From Vibrio sp. 10N.261.45.E2 (lineage in GTDB: Bacteria; Pseudomonadota; Gammaproteobacteria; Enterobacterales; Vibrionaceae): a stretch of DNA of 64,000 nucleotides. Of this stretch, positions 1 to 8,089 are shown piece after piece. The stretch covers positions 18,604 through 82,603 of the forward strand of contig NZ_MCZZ01000124.1 in NCBI RefSeq assembly GCF_002875705.1, in the 5' to 3' direction. Both the position numbers and the translations under genes were made by a program. Below the pieces are notes generated by a model. It saw only the letters and a list, made by a program, of their open reading frames with translations. It was not told the DNA's origin and made no database searches. Each line of letters starts with the position of its first letter. Position 1 is the stretch's first letter.

Positions 1-1130
1 TTGGTGGCAAATATCGAATTATCGATTTCACGCTCGCGAACTGCCTTCATTCTGGGCTTCGTCAAATTTTGGTGCTGACTCAATACAAGTCTCACTCTTT
101 GCAAAAACACTTACGTGATGGTTGGTCGGTGCTTAACCCCGAGCTCGGCGAATACATCACTAATGTTCCCCCACAAATGCGAACAGGTGACAGCTGGTAT
201 AGCGGCACTGCTGACGCGATTTACCAAAACCTGTATCTGCTTTCTCGTAGTGAAGCTAAACATGTTGTGGTGTTATCCGGCGACCATATCTATCGCATGG
301 ACTATGCACCAATGCTCAAGCAACATAAAAAGAATGAGGCCGATCTAACGGTGGCGTGCATGGAGGTTTCGATTGATGAAGCCAAAGAGTTCGGTGTGAT
401 GGAGATAGACGAATCTCTGGAGATCAATAACTTTACCGAGAAGCCTCATTACCCTGCATGTGTACCCGGTCGGCCGACTCGAAGCATGGCTTCAATGGGT
501 ATTTACGTTTTTGATAAAGAGGTACTAACACAAGCGCTACTGGCGGATGCCGAAGATCCAAACTCAAGCCACGATTTTGGTAAAGACATCATTCCTAAAC
601 TTGTCGGCAACAACAGCGTTTACGCATATAAGTTTGGTGATGAAGAAGGACGTGTAACCCAAGATGCGTACTGGAGAGATGTTGGTACTATCGACTCTTA
701 TTACCAATCTAACATGGACCTGTTAAAGCCAGCCTCACCAATCGATTTATACCAACCCGATTGGGCGATTCGCACCTACGAACCACAACTGCCGCCCGCA
801 CGAACCATTGCTTCAGTAGAGGGAAACCAAGGCATATTCATCAACTCGATGATCGCCAATGGGGTGGTTATTGAAGGTGGTTCCGCGCAAAACTCCATCT
901 TTTTCCCTAAGGTAAAAGTCAGTAATGCGGCGATTGTGATTGATAGTATCTTGTTTGAAGATGTTGAGATTGGAAAGAACTGCCACATACAAAACTGCAT
1001 CATCGATAAGAACGTGAAAGTGCCAGATGGAACCCAAATAGGCCTCGATAACCTTGCAGACGCCAAGCGTTTCCACATTTCAAAACAAGGCGTAATCGTC
1101 GTACCTTCTTCTTATCAATTTGAAGAATAA
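1..1130 (+). CDS. glgC: Glucose-1-phosphate adenylyltransferase, 5' end cut by window
   Basis: ADP-glucose pyrophosphorylase makes ADP-glucose from glucose-1-phosphate and ATP, the committed step of glycogen synthesis. The reading frame is already open at base 3, where the codons give GGKYRIIDFTLANCLHSGL, the conserved segment shortly after the N-terminal nucleotide-binding motif. About 40-50 residues are therefore missing upstream. Also visible are the sugar-phosphate region (SGDHIYRMDY, NFTEKP), the catalytic-domain stretch YWRDVGTIDSYY, and the C-terminal left-handed beta-helix ending in GLDNLADAKRFHIS. The ATG at 69 is internal and not the start. A perfect hairpin follows the stop. The family assignment is secure; which of the two Vibrio glgC copies this is cannot be told here. 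Confidence 0.96.
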   Translation, partial: GGKYRIIDFTLANCLHSGLRQILVLTQYKSHSLQKHLRDGWSVLNPELGEYITNVPPQMRTGDSWYSGTADAIYQNLYLLSRSEAKHVVVLSGDHIYRMDYAPMLKQHKKNEADLTVACMEVSIDEAKEFGVMEIDESLEINNFTEKPHYPACVPGRPTRSMASMGIYVFDKEVLTQALLADAEDPNSSHDFGKDIIPKLVGNNSVYAYKFGDEEGRVTQDAYWRDVGTIDSYYQSNMDLLKPASPIDLYQPDWAIRTYEPQLPPARTIASVEGNQGIFINSMIANGVVIEGGSAQNSIFFPKVKVSNAAIVIDSILFEDVEIGKNCHIQNCIIDKNVKVPDGTQIGLDNLADAKRFHISKQGVIVVPSSYQFEE

Positions 1131-1163
1131 TGCCTAATTTAGGTAACTTCTCCTAAATGAACA

Positions 1164-1185
1164 AAGGCAGCGAATTCGCTGCCTT
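1164..1185. terminator. Perfect hairpin between glgC and the convergent gene
   Basis: A 22-bp perfect palindrome, AAGGCAGCGAATTCGCTGCCTT, lies between two convergent genes and is followed by a weakly T-rich stretch. It probably terminates both. The stem is seen directly; terminator activity is inferred. Confidence 0.7.
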
Positions 1186-1202
1186 CTCATTTATAAACCT
1201 AT

Positions 1203-1787
1203 TTACTGAGGGGCTAATTCGTAGTTTTCTTGCATCTCATGAGGAGCAATCCCGTACTCATAATCCGCTAAGTAACCATCCTTATAAACCTTCATTCCTT
1301 TTTCATCCCAACTCACTTTGATCATCGCCGTATTGCCATCTTCACTGCCCAAAAGCTCAAGCATTTCTGCATCAATTTTAATGGCTTTGATGGTTTTAAT
1401 ACGCTTAAACGGCTTAAATTCAGTGGTCGAGGTTGGCAAAGATCCGTAGCTGCTGATCCATGTCTCTTTTGGTACGAGCCATTGGTTGAAGACATCATCA
1501 ACAATCGCTTTCGGCATGCTTGCGATAACCACATCATCTGTCATTACGTTGTTTGTCTCTAAGCTATAACCGCCCTTACCGTCTGAAACATAAGTAGGGA
1601 AATCAATGCCAATTTCGGATTCAGTAGGCAAACGACCTAAAGTAACCGACTTCTTAACGTACAACTCTGCGGTTTCAAATTGCTGCATGATCTCTGGAAT
1701 TTTCTGAAACTCAACAGGCGCAGCAAAGGCGTTAAAAGCGAAAGAGAGGGAAGCTGCAATTACAGCAAATTTAACAGGCATTTTCAT
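1203..1787 (-). CDS. Exported protein of unknown function
   Basis: About 194 residues. I chose the ATG at 1787 because it opens a clean signal peptide (MKMPVKFAVIAASLSFAFNA, then FAAP); an upstream in-frame start at 1847 would put 20 unlikely residues in front of it. After cleavage near AFA-AP the mature protein would be periplasmic or secreted. It holds no cysteine pair, lipobox or membrane segment that I can see, and no family I recognise. It is convergent with glgC and shares the hairpin at 1164-1185. No function is proposed. Confidence 0.7.
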   Translation of the reverse strand: MKMPVKFAVIAASLSFAFNAFAAPVEFQKIPEIMQQFETAELYVKKSVTLGRLPTESEIGIDFPTYVSDGKGGYSLETNNVMTDDVVIASMPKAIVDDVFNQWLVPKETWISSYGSLPTSTTEFKPFKRIKTIKAIKIDAEMLELLGSEDGNTAMIKVSWDEKGMKVYKDGYLADYEYGIAPHEMQENYELAPQ

Positions 1788-2105
1788 GATTACGAATCCA
1801 ACATAGAAGATGGCTGTTAGAGTATCCCGTACTAACAAAGACCTCAATAAACTGCATCGGCTTATATTTGTAAGTGTGATATTGAGTGACGAAATGATAA
1901 ATAGTCGCTTTCCGTAATTCCTTCAACTGTCCCTCTTCAACAGCCCTTCTTCAACAACCTCTCTTCAAGAGAAAGCTCACCTCCCGCGAAAAGAAACCGC
2001 TCCTTTTTTTACCGTACTGTCAGCCTTATGTCAGTGGCGCAAAATGGTAAGTCATGCATTCAAACAAAACTAAAATGAGACCTCGATCATCATTTTGAGG
2101 TTCTC

Positions 2106-2453
2106 ATGAAGGCTATTTACATCATTGCTGCCGCGTTATTGCTGAGCAGTTCTTTAGCAAACGCAAACGTGCACAAGTGGAAAAATACCGAATTTCAGAC
2201 CTACTCAGACAAAACACAGGTCAGGTTTCTATTGGTAAACCGTTACACCAAACAAGCCGACTACTACCTACGAATTGATGACAAAGAATTTCCAAACAAG
2301 ATCCAATTGGATGCAAACCAAGAGATAGAGCTGGATATCAACGTTAAGACGCCAGCGGCTCAAACAACCAAGAAAAAGATTTGCACACGCATGGTGACGG
2401 ACTCTCCGAACAGCTACGAAGTGTGTACCAATCTTAAATTCAAGCGCTATTAA
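2106..2453 (+). CDS. Small exported protein, first gene of secreted-protein cluster
   Basis: 115 residues with a signal peptide (MKAIYIIAAALLLSSSLANA). The start is preceded by TGAGG. The mature part is short, basic and rich in alternating beta-type segments (QVRFLLVNRYTKQADYYL, then EIELDINVKTP), with two cysteines near the C-terminus (KKICTRM and YEVCTNL) that could form a disulfide. This is compatible with one immunoglobulin-like periplasmic domain, but I do not recognise a family. It lies 22 bp upstream of the next gene, all in the same direction, so it probably begins an operon running to 4395. Confidence 0.75.
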   Translation: MKAIYIIAAALLLSSSLANANVHKWKNTEFQTYSDKTQVRFLLVNRYTKQADYYLRIDDKEFPNKIQLDANQEIELDINVKTPAAQTTKKKICTRMVTDSPNSYEVCTNLKFKRY

Positions 2454-2475
2454 ACCAATTCAAACGGTACTAACG

Positions 2476-2961
2476 ATGCAAAACATCATAACAACGCTGC
2501 GCAGGGGTTTATTGACTGTCGTTGCACTGGCTATCGCTTCATTGACCAGCCTTGCTCTATCGAGCACTGCGCTGGCAAACCCGATACCGAGTGTATCCAA
2601 CCCATCAGGAACCGATCGAGTTCGTACGTCTGAGGGAGCTTCGTGTGAGCAAGCCATTTCCACAGGCAAAACCGTTCAGTTCGGCACCTATGGATCAACC
2701 GGCAATGAAGATAGCGACAGTTATTACAACAATTATTACTACCAAAATCAGGATGAAGCAGGCGTATACGCGGCTGTGACATTCCAATTTGGTGGTGAAG
2801 ATCGAGTTGACTGTCGTCGACTCTACGAGTTCGAGCTCCGTGAGCGAGAACGTTTAGAAGAGCTTGCTCAAGCGGAACACGAGCTAAAGCTATTACAGAT
2901 CGAAGCAGAGAAATATCGTCTGCTGAAGATGAAACAAAGCAATACCACTTTTTCGGAGTAA
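2476..2961 (+). CDS. Exported protein with C-terminal coiled coil, unknown function
   Basis: 161 residues. The N-terminus is a long signal sequence (basic RR, then VVALAIASLTSLALSSTALA). The mature part starts with a conserved-looking block containing GASCEQAI, a Tyr/Asn-rich loop (around DSYYNNYYYQNQDE), then AAVTFQFGG and RVDCRRLY. The two cysteines probably pair. The last 50 residues are charged and heptad-like (ELRERERLEELAQAEHELKLLQIEAE), suggesting a coiled coil for oligomerisation or anchoring. The stop is 3 bp before the next start, so the two are translationally linked. No characterised family is recognised. Confidence 0.75.
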   Translation: MQNIITTLRRGLLTVVALAIASLTSLALSSTALANPIPSVSNPSGTDRVRTSEGASCEQAISTGKTVQFGTYGSTGNEDSDSYYNNYYYQNQDEAGVYAAVTFQFGGEDRVDCRRLYEFELRERERLEELAQAEHELKLLQIEAEKYRLLKMKQSNTTFSE

Positions 2962-2964
2962 AAA

Positions 2965-3459
2965 ATGCTTAATAAAAAACCACTACTTGGCCTGGCTGCC
3001 ATTTCTATTTTTGCAACAACTATTGCACATGCAAAACCACCAGGTCATGAGGATGATAAGACCGGAGATGTCGTGTTCTCAGCATCCGTTGAATCGCAGT
3101 GTGGGATCGAAGCAACGGAAGACAAAGCCAATTTAGCTTTCGGTGATAGCTACAACGAATCACATGCGACCGTGAAGCTAGTGAGTAATAGAGATGGAGT
3201 TAAAGTCCGAGCAGAAGATATCAAAATCGAATCGTTTGACGGACAAATTCAAAAGAGCGATGTGTTTTTCCAGTCAACGGGTACAACAGAGCTCGATCAG
3301 TCAGCTCTTGGTTGGGAGTCAGGTGTAGACATCACTCGAGACCAAATTCGCGCAGACAATAATATGAACCTCTTCGCACGTGTTGCGGTTGATGAAAGCA
3401 ACCTAGATGCAAATGAAGATTACGAAGTTAAAACCACATGGACAGTCGAGTGTAACTAA
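2965..3459 (+). CDS. Pilin-like secreted beta protein, paralogue A
   Basis: 164 residues with a signal peptide (ending TTIAHA) and RBS CGGAG 6 bp before the ATG. The mature part alternates short beta-type segments and has one cysteine near its start (QCGIEA) and one two residues from its end (TWTVECN), like the single disulfide of fimbrial subunits. It is clearly paralogous to the gene at 3928: both have CG[IL]E, F-G-x-[SD]-Y, KL-x-SNR, a W-x-x-GV stretch, S-x-L-x-A and the final W-x-VEC. No chaperone, usher or sortase gene is adjacent, so assignment as a pilin is inference. It could equally be a secreted adhesin or a matrix protein. Confidence 0.75.
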   Translation: MLNKKPLLGLAAISIFATTIAHAKPPGHEDDKTGDVVFSASVESQCGIEATEDKANLAFGDSYNESHATVKLVSNRDGVKVRAEDIKIESFDGQIQKSDVFFQSTGTTELDQSALGWESGVDITRDQIRADNNMNLFARVAVDESNLDANEDYEVKTTWTVECN

Positions 3460-3478
3460 CCATCATCTCTCCCACGGC

Positions 3479-3501
3479 AAGCCCTCTAATCACGAGGGCT
3501 T
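3479..3501 (+). terminator. Hairpin inside the secreted-protein cluster
   Basis: AAGCCCTC-TAATCAC-GAGGGCTT forms an 8-bp stem with a 7-base loop in the 59-bp gap between the first paralogue and the next gene. No T-run follows, so partial attenuation or RNA stabilisation is as likely as full termination. Confidence 0.55.
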
Positions 3502-3518
3502 ACTGATTCAGAGGCTAT

Positions 3519-3926
3519 ATGAAAACCTTACTATTATTCTTGTCGATCTTGTTTATCGCCCCCTACGCTGTGAGCACAGGATTTGATAAACAAGAAGTCG
3601 AACATTTCAATCAAATGTGCGTGGATGGTTCAGACAACCACCAACGCCGAATCTTTGATGCGCTATCAAATTCTGAATACATCGACTGGTCGAGTATCGA
3701 GTTAATCGATACTGAAAGTCGCGTTAATTACACTGAAACGACCATCGCAGCAAAACAAAATGATCGTGTCACGTGTGATCTGATTGTTGAGTACAAATAT
3801 CACCATACCGATATCGTATTGAGCTCAAGCTATCAGGTATCTCTAAAAGACAAGCAAACTATTAGTAATGTTGCTGTTACTGAGCAAGCAGTCACGGATT
3901 TTATTGTCCGCGTTATGGTGAACTAA
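3519..3926 (+). CDS. Small exported protein of unknown function
   Basis: 135 residues with a signal peptide (MKTLLLFLSILFIAPYAVS). The mature region has two cysteines (NQMCVDG and RVTCDLI), polar beta-type segments and no lipobox. Its stop is one base before the start of the second pilin-like paralogue, so the pair is co-translated. This mirrors the first half of the cluster, where a different exported protein directly precedes the first paralogue. I do not recognise the family; a partner or assembly role for the following protein is only suggested by the pairing. Confidence 0.72.
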   Translation: MKTLLLFLSILFIAPYAVSTGFDKQEVEHFNQMCVDGSDNHQRRIFDALSNSEYIDWSSIELIDTESRVNYTETTIAAKQNDRVTCDLIVEYKYHHTDIVLSSSYQVSLKDKQTISNVAVTEQAVTDFIVRVMVN

Positions 3927-3927
3927 C

Positions 3928-4395
3928 ATGCTACGACTTATTATCGCGGTCATTCTAATCAGCTTATCCAGCTTCACTTTGGCATCAGATCGCCACTCAA
4001 CACTGAGCTTTAAAAAGCACGTGAGAGAACGCTGCGGATTAGAAGTGATCAATAACCAAGGTGAGATGAGTTTTGGCCAAGACTACGATGGTCGAGCGAT
4101 CACACTTAAGCTTGAATCCAATCGAAAAGACTCGCGATTGTTGCTCAAGCTGCAACATATTGACCTAGGCTCAATCGATGAGTCTCGTATTTCAGAACTT
4201 GTAAGGTTCAAAGTCGAAACGCCCGTTAGGTACGAGGGAGACATTAATTACTGGCGTCAGGGCGTTGAGTTTCCGAGTGAACAGCTCTCATCCAATAACG
4301 AAGTTTCAATTAAGGCACGTATTACTATCCCAGAGTCACAGCTAACCGCAGGTGAGTTTCATTTCAATATGGAATGGGCGGTTGAGTGTCTATAA
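3928..4395 (+). CDS. Pilin-like secreted beta protein, paralogue B
   Basis: 155 residues with a signal peptide (MLRLIIAVILISLSSFTLAS). It shares with the protein at 2965-3459 the early cysteine in CGLE, MSFGQDY (LAFGDSY in the other), LKLESNR (VKLVSNR), a W-x-x-GV stretch, S-x-L-x-A-x-x-F and the terminal W-x-VEC-x. The spacing of the two cysteines is preserved, which argues for the same disulfide-closed fold. The paralogues have diverged strongly at the surface: A is acidic and B is more basic. Last gene of the apparent cluster. Confidence 0.73.
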   Translation: MLRLIIAVILISLSSFTLASDRHSTLSFKKHVRERCGLEVINNQGEMSFGQDYDGRAITLKLESNRKDSRLLLKLQHIDLGSIDESRISELVRFKVETPVRYEGDINYWRQGVEFPSEQLSSNNEVSIKARITIPESQLTAGEFHFNMEWAVECL

Positions 4396-4713
4396 ATTAA
4401 AGTCTAACGGTAACTTATTTATCAAAAATAGAAGAAGTTCGCCAAGTGACAAGTTCGGAATTCTAAAACCGATAAAGAGATATTCACTAGAGTAGCGCTC
4501 AGAATTAGAGCAAGTTTTCAAGGATGGAGTATTTTTGAACATGTATCGAAAACACGAAACATAATATGTGATCAGTTATTCGGACTTTCAAGGGAGGAAG
4601 GAGAGATTATTTAATAACACTGAAGTCAATCACACATGTGTACTTTCTCTATTGGTTAATCTATCCGATGTTTGCTACGTTTAAATGACACAGTCATTGG
4701 AAAGGTATGATTT
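4396..4713. other. Intergenic region upstream of the hibernation factor
   Basis: 318 bp without a credible reading frame. It is AT-rich and presumably carries the promoter of the hibernation-factor gene, whose RBS AAGG lies just before the ATG at 4714. A half-site resembling a CRP operator (AATCACA near 4628) is visible but its other half is poor. No small-RNA hairpin with a T-run was seen. Confidence 0.4.
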
Positions 4714-5070
4714 ATGAAAATAAACGTTCAAACACATCACGTATCAATTAACGACGACTCACGTAAAGACATCGAAGGTAAATTCGAAAAGATATCTAGC
4801 CATTTTCCATCACTGATTAGCTGCGACATCATCATTACAAAAGAACATGGTCAACATCAGGTTGAAGTGTTCACTAACTACGAAGGTGTACGTGTAAACG
4901 CAAAAGCTACAGATGACGTTATGTATCCGGCTATCGCATCAGCGCTTAAGAAGCTAGAAGCAGGCCTAAGTAACCGTAAGGGACAATTAAAAGCAGATCT
5001 ACACGAGAAACCAACAAGTACCAAGCCAGAGATTGCTTCGGACATCATCCAAGAGATGAAACTGGTATAA
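4714..5070 (+). CDS. hpf: Ribosome hibernation-promoting factor, HPF/RaiA family
   Basis: 118 residues matching the S30AE/HPF fold. It opens with MKINVQTHHVSINDDSRKDI, continues with a beta strand (CDIIITKE), and carries the family stretch DDVMYPAIASALKKLEAGLSNRKGQL (helix 2 that sits in the ribosomal decoding channel). Such proteins bind the 30S subunit in stationary phase, blocking translation and either promoting 100S dimers (HPF) or stabilising 70S (RaiA). A 20-residue polar tail after the domain makes it longer than E. coli HPF (95 residues) and close to RaiA in length, so its class is uncertain. It has its own terminator and appears monocistronic. Confidence 0.9.
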   Translation: MKINVQTHHVSINDDSRKDIEGKFEKISSHFPSLISCDIIITKEHGQHQVEVFTNYEGVRVNAKATDDVMYPAIASALKKLEAGLSNRKGQLKADLHEKPTSTKPEIASDIIQEMKLV

Positions 5071-5121
5071 TTCCTCAAGTAGTTCAAGCTTACTAACGAA
5101 TAGAAGCTTATCAAGAATTGC

Positions 5122-5148
5122 AAAGCCAGCACACGTTGCTGGCTTTTT
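5122..5148 (+). terminator. Rho-independent terminator of hpf
   Basis: AAAGCCAGC-ACACGTT-GCTGGCTTTTT: a 9-bp GC-rich stem followed by a T-run, 50 bp after the hpf stop. Confidence 0.88.
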
Positions 5149-5292
5149 CGATCTTTAGTCATCCCCTCACGTTGTCACACCGATATTCAACTCAGACCCA
5201 CATCACCTTTAAGTCTCCGGTGGCTATAACAATCATCAATAGTATTTGGTAGAGTGACAACCAGAAACCTAGACCAAAATGGAATATTTGTT

Positions 5293-5448
5293 ATGAAGAA
5301 AGTCGCGTTGATCCTTTTCCTAGCCACTCAATTAATGGCTTGTACAGAAGTCGGCAGTGAAGCTTGGTGTGCGGATATGAAAGAAAAACCTAAAGGTGAC
5401 TGGACGGCGAATGAAGCGGGCGATTTTGCCAAGCACTGTATTTTCTAA
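5293..5448 (+). CDS. DUF3012-type small lipoprotein
   Basis: 51 residues from the ATG at 5293, preferred over the in-frame start at 5254 because it opens directly with a lipoprotein signal (MKKVALILFLATQ, lipobox LMAC). After lipidation the mature peptide is only about 34 residues with the DUF3012 signature GSEAWCADMKEKPKGDW and a second cysteine near the end (AKHCIF), probably giving one disulfide. It would sit in the envelope facing the periplasm. The function of the family is unknown. It is followed by a strong bidirectional terminator. Confidence 0.82.
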   Translation: MKKVALILFLATQLMACTEVGSEAWCADMKEKPKGDWTANEAGDFAKHCIF

Positions 5449-5487
5449 ACGCTAACTATTCGTTAAATACAAAACACACCGCATAAA

Positions 5488-5527
5488 AAAACGACCGCTA
5501 GGTAGACCGATGTACCTAGGGTCGTTT
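5488..5527. terminator. Bidirectional terminator between the lipoprotein gene and the phn genes
   Basis: A long inverted repeat (AACGACC/GGTCGTT outer arms, CTAGGTA/TACCTAG inner arms, one bulged base, 8-base loop) with an A-run on one side and T-run on the other. It serves the lipoprotein gene on the plus strand and the last phn gene on the minus strand. Confidence 0.85.
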
Positions 5528-5575
5528 GAGCTTCAAAATGCTAGATAAGCTCTCAACTTTCACACAACATGTTGT

Positions 5576-6379
5576 CTATATGAGTTTGTTACGGATGTGG
5601 ATCACTACAGCTTCAGCAATGATAACCACCGCAAAAATACTCACTAATACCATTGAAACTTTTTGCCATTCAAAAAGGTTCTGAGCATCGTTTAGCACCA
5701 CGCCAATACCACCAGCCCCCACCAAACCCAGTACTGCAGATTCACGTACATTAATGTCCCAACGGAACAGTACAATTGAGTAAAACGCTGGCATCACTTG
5801 TGGCCAATACCCTTTCAATAAGATGCTCATCCACGAAGCACCTGTTGCACGTAAAGCTTCAATAGGCCCCATGTTCACTTCAGCAATTGCTTCCGCTAAC
5901 AGCTTCCCTACAAAGCCGATACTGCGAATGGCAATCGCCATGATGCCTGCGAGAACACCGGGGCCAAACAGTGCGATAAACAACAATGCCCATACCAGCG
6001 AGTTCACTGAACGTGAAGACACTAGAAAGAATTGAGCAAACCAGTTCAACGCTTTATTTGGAGTGATATTTGGCGCATTCAACAACGCCAAAGGAATTGC
6101 AAACACTAAAGTAAACAGAGTGCCCAGAGTCGCGATGTGCAGCGTTTCAATCATCGCAGCATGAATGGTTTCTGGGTAAAAAGCATAATCCATTGGGACC
6201 ATACGCTGGAACATATCGGCGAACTGAGCAGGCGCGTCATAAAGAAACTCAGGGATAACTTCCACCGTCTGCCAAGACCACACGATGGCACACACTAGGC
6301 TAAGGTAGACGGCAAATCGAGCCACACGTTCGTTTGGTGTAAAACGCTGCCACTCTTTGTCGATAGATGCAGTTGTCAT
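5576..6379 (-). CDS. phnE: Phosphonate-type ABC transporter permease (second PhnE)
   Basis: 267 residues, inner-membrane permease with about six hydrophobic segments. It has the binding-protein-dependent permease EAA loop in the PhnE form (EALRATGASWMSILLKGYWP) and the family ending (RESAVLGLVGAGGIGVVLNDA). With the preceding PhnE it would form the heterodimeric channel energised by the PhnC ATPase. Its ATG overlaps the stop of the upstream permease by one base (TAATG), with GGAG as RBS. The substrate is not fixed by sequence: PhnE-type channels serve phosphonates, phosphate esters and phosphite. Confidence 0.92.
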   Translation of the reverse strand: MTTASIDKEWQRFTPNERVARFAVYLSLVCAIVWSWQTVEVIPEFLYDAPAQFADMFQRMVPMDYAFYPETIHAAMIETLHIATLGTLFTLVFAIPLALLNAPNITPNKALNWFAQFFLVSSRSVNSLVWALLFIALFGPGVLAGIMAIAIRSIGFVGKLLAEAIAEVNMGPIEALRATGASWMSILLKGYWPQVMPAFYSIVLFRWDINVRESAVLGLVGAGGIGVVLNDAQNLFEWQKVSMVLVSIFAVVIIAEAVVIHIRNKLI

Positions 6380-7203
6380 TAGAAGATTCTCCTAACAATG
6401 TTGGAAAGAAACTCACCGACAAGAATCAGTGCGATAATGGTAATCAAGATAGCGGCGACGAAGTCGTAGTCAAAACGTTGAAATGCTGAGAATAAAGTAC
6501 CGCCAAGGCCGCCCGCCCCCACAATACCAACCATGGTTGAGTTACGTAGATTGGAATCCAACTGGTAGCTCGCAAAGCCAATAAAGCGTGTGAAAACCTG
6601 TGGCATCACCGCGTACAGGATGACACTCACGAAGCTAGCGCCTGTTGCTTTAATCGCTTCAACCGGTTTAAAAGAGATCTCTTCAATCGCTTCAGCAAAA
6701 AGCTTCGCGATGAAGCCAATCGATGCGAACACCAAGGTCAAGATCCCGGCTAGCGCACCGAAGCCCACCGCTTTTACAAACAAGATGGCAATGATCACTG
6801 GATGAAAAGAACGGCACAAGGCAATAAAACCACGGATTGGCGTTGATACGATTGAAGGCATCATGTTTCTCGCAGCAAGCAGGCCTAAAAATAACGAGAT
6901 AACGATGCCAAAGAAACTTGAGATAATCGCAATCTGTAGGCTTTCCGCTAACCCACTCAGCAATAAGCTAGTACGTGAGAAATCAGGCGGAAACATTCTT
7001 GATAGTAATCGCTCACTTTCACCAAAGCCGATGATCAAACGATCAAACGTCAGCCCTAACGTCGAGAAACTGTAAAACAGATACGCAACTATCGCAGCGA
7101 TGATTGCTCGGTTAGTCCATGAGGTTTTGAACGGGTTTTCATGCTTCGCTGGCGACTGGTTTGACGATGCACTTGGCGATGAGCTTGGGTTTAATCCAGC
7201 CAT
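6379..7203 (-). CDS. phnE: Phosphonate-type ABC transporter permease (first PhnE)
   Basis: 274 residues. A polar, Ser/Pro-rich N-terminal tail of about 30 residues precedes the first membrane segment ([21 protein letters not shown]). The EAA loop reads [20 protein letters not shown], and the end carries [21 protein letters not shown], both typical of PhnE. It overlaps the end of phnC by 13 bp and the next permease by 1 bp, so translation is coupled. Two permeases rather than one indicate a heterodimeric channel. Confidence 0.92.
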   Translation of the reverse strand: MAGLNPSSSPSASSNQSPAKHENPFKTSWTNRAIIAAIVAYLFYSFSTLGLTFDRLIIGFGESERLLSRMFPPDFSRTSLLLSGLAESLQIAIISSFFGIVISLFLGLLAARNMMPSIVSTPIRGFIALCRSFHPVIIAILFVKAVGFGALAGILTLVFASIGFIAKLFAEAIEEISFKPVEAIKATGASFVSVILYAVMPQVFTRFIGFASYQLDSNLRNSTMVGIVGAGGLGGTLFSAFQRFDYDFVAAILITIIALILVGEFLSNIVRRIF

Positions 7204-7961
7204 GACTCACCCCCATAGATGATTTTCAGATCTTCCTCTGAAATGCCTTCTGGGCTGCCGTCGTAGTGCACCTTACCATTACACATACCAATGATGCGCT
7301 TGGCATAACGTTTAGCTAAGTTCACATCATGAATATTCACCAATACCGGGATGTTTTTCTGTTCGGCAAAGGTTTCCATCAATTCCATGATCTCCACCGC
7401 GGTTTTCGGATCGAGTGATGACGTTGGTTCGTCAGCAAGAAGAATATAAGGATCTTGCATCACCGCACGAGCGATACCAACACGCTGCCTTTGACCGCCC
7501 GACAAGCTGTCGGCACGTTGGTTTGCAAAGTCTTGCAGTCCAACAAATTCCAGTAACTCAAAAGCCTTCGCTAAGTCCTCAGCAGAGTAGCTACGGCGCC
7601 ACGCATTCCAAGCGGTCATATAGCCTAAACGGCCACTTAACACATTCTCGATAACCGTTAAACGCTCTACCAAGTTGTACTCTTGAAATACCATGCCGAT
7701 ATGACGGCGCTGTTTACGAAGTGCTTGGCCTTTTAGTTGAGTCAGGTCTGCGCCATCAAAAATGATTTCACCTTGGCTTGGATCATTGAGGCGGTTGATA
7801 CAGCGCAGAAGCGTACTTTTACCGGTACCAGATGGACCAATGATCGCGATGATGCCTGGCTCATCGATATCAATATTAATGCCTTTAAGGATTGGCTTGC
7901 CTGCCACATATTCGTGGAAAAGGTTGTTTATCTTTATTCCTTCATAGCTTGCTACGGCCAT
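7191..7961 (-). CDS. phnC: Phosphonate-type ABC transporter ATP-binding protein
   Basis: 256 residues with the full ATPase set: Walker [11 protein letters not shown]-loop [15 protein letters not shown], signature [15 protein letters not shown], Walker [14 protein letters not shown] and H-loop NIHDVNLA. The stretch [20 protein letters not shown] is characteristic of PhnC-type ATPases. It acts at the cytoplasmic face of the inner membrane. RBS AAGGA precedes the ATG. No C-P lyase, phosphonatase or other phosphonate-breaking gene is in the window, so it should not be assumed that phosphonate is the substrate. Confidence 0.94.
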   Translation of the reverse strand: MAVASYEGIKINNLFHEYVAGKPILKGINIDIDEPGIIAIIGPSGTGKSTLLRCINRLNDPSQGEIIFDGADLTQLKGQALRKQRRHIGMVFQEYNLVERLTVIENVLSGRLGYMTAWNAWRRSYSAEDLAKAFELLEFVGLQDFANQRADSLSGGQRQRVGIARAVMQDPYILLADEPTSSLDPKTAVEIMELMETFAEQKNIPVLVNIHDVNLAKRYAKRIIGMCNGKVHYDGSPEGISEEDLKIIYGGESWLD

Positions 7962-8089
7962 ATTGCATTTCCTTGTGCGAATTTTAGAATGATCTATGCC
8001 CTACCCGCGAGGGCATAGATATTTAGTTGAAGTAGGTGTTTTTAAAGAACTAAGTCTTTCGAGAACTTAGTCTTCTAATAGAAAAAGAA

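Noticed and set aside
776..1078. Minus-strand frame inside glgC
   Set aside because: Antisense shadow of a strongly conserved gene; no start signal and no protein-like features.
2106..4395. Classical chaperone-usher pilus operon
   Set aside because: No usher or recognisable chaperone gene is present; only pilin-like features are visible.
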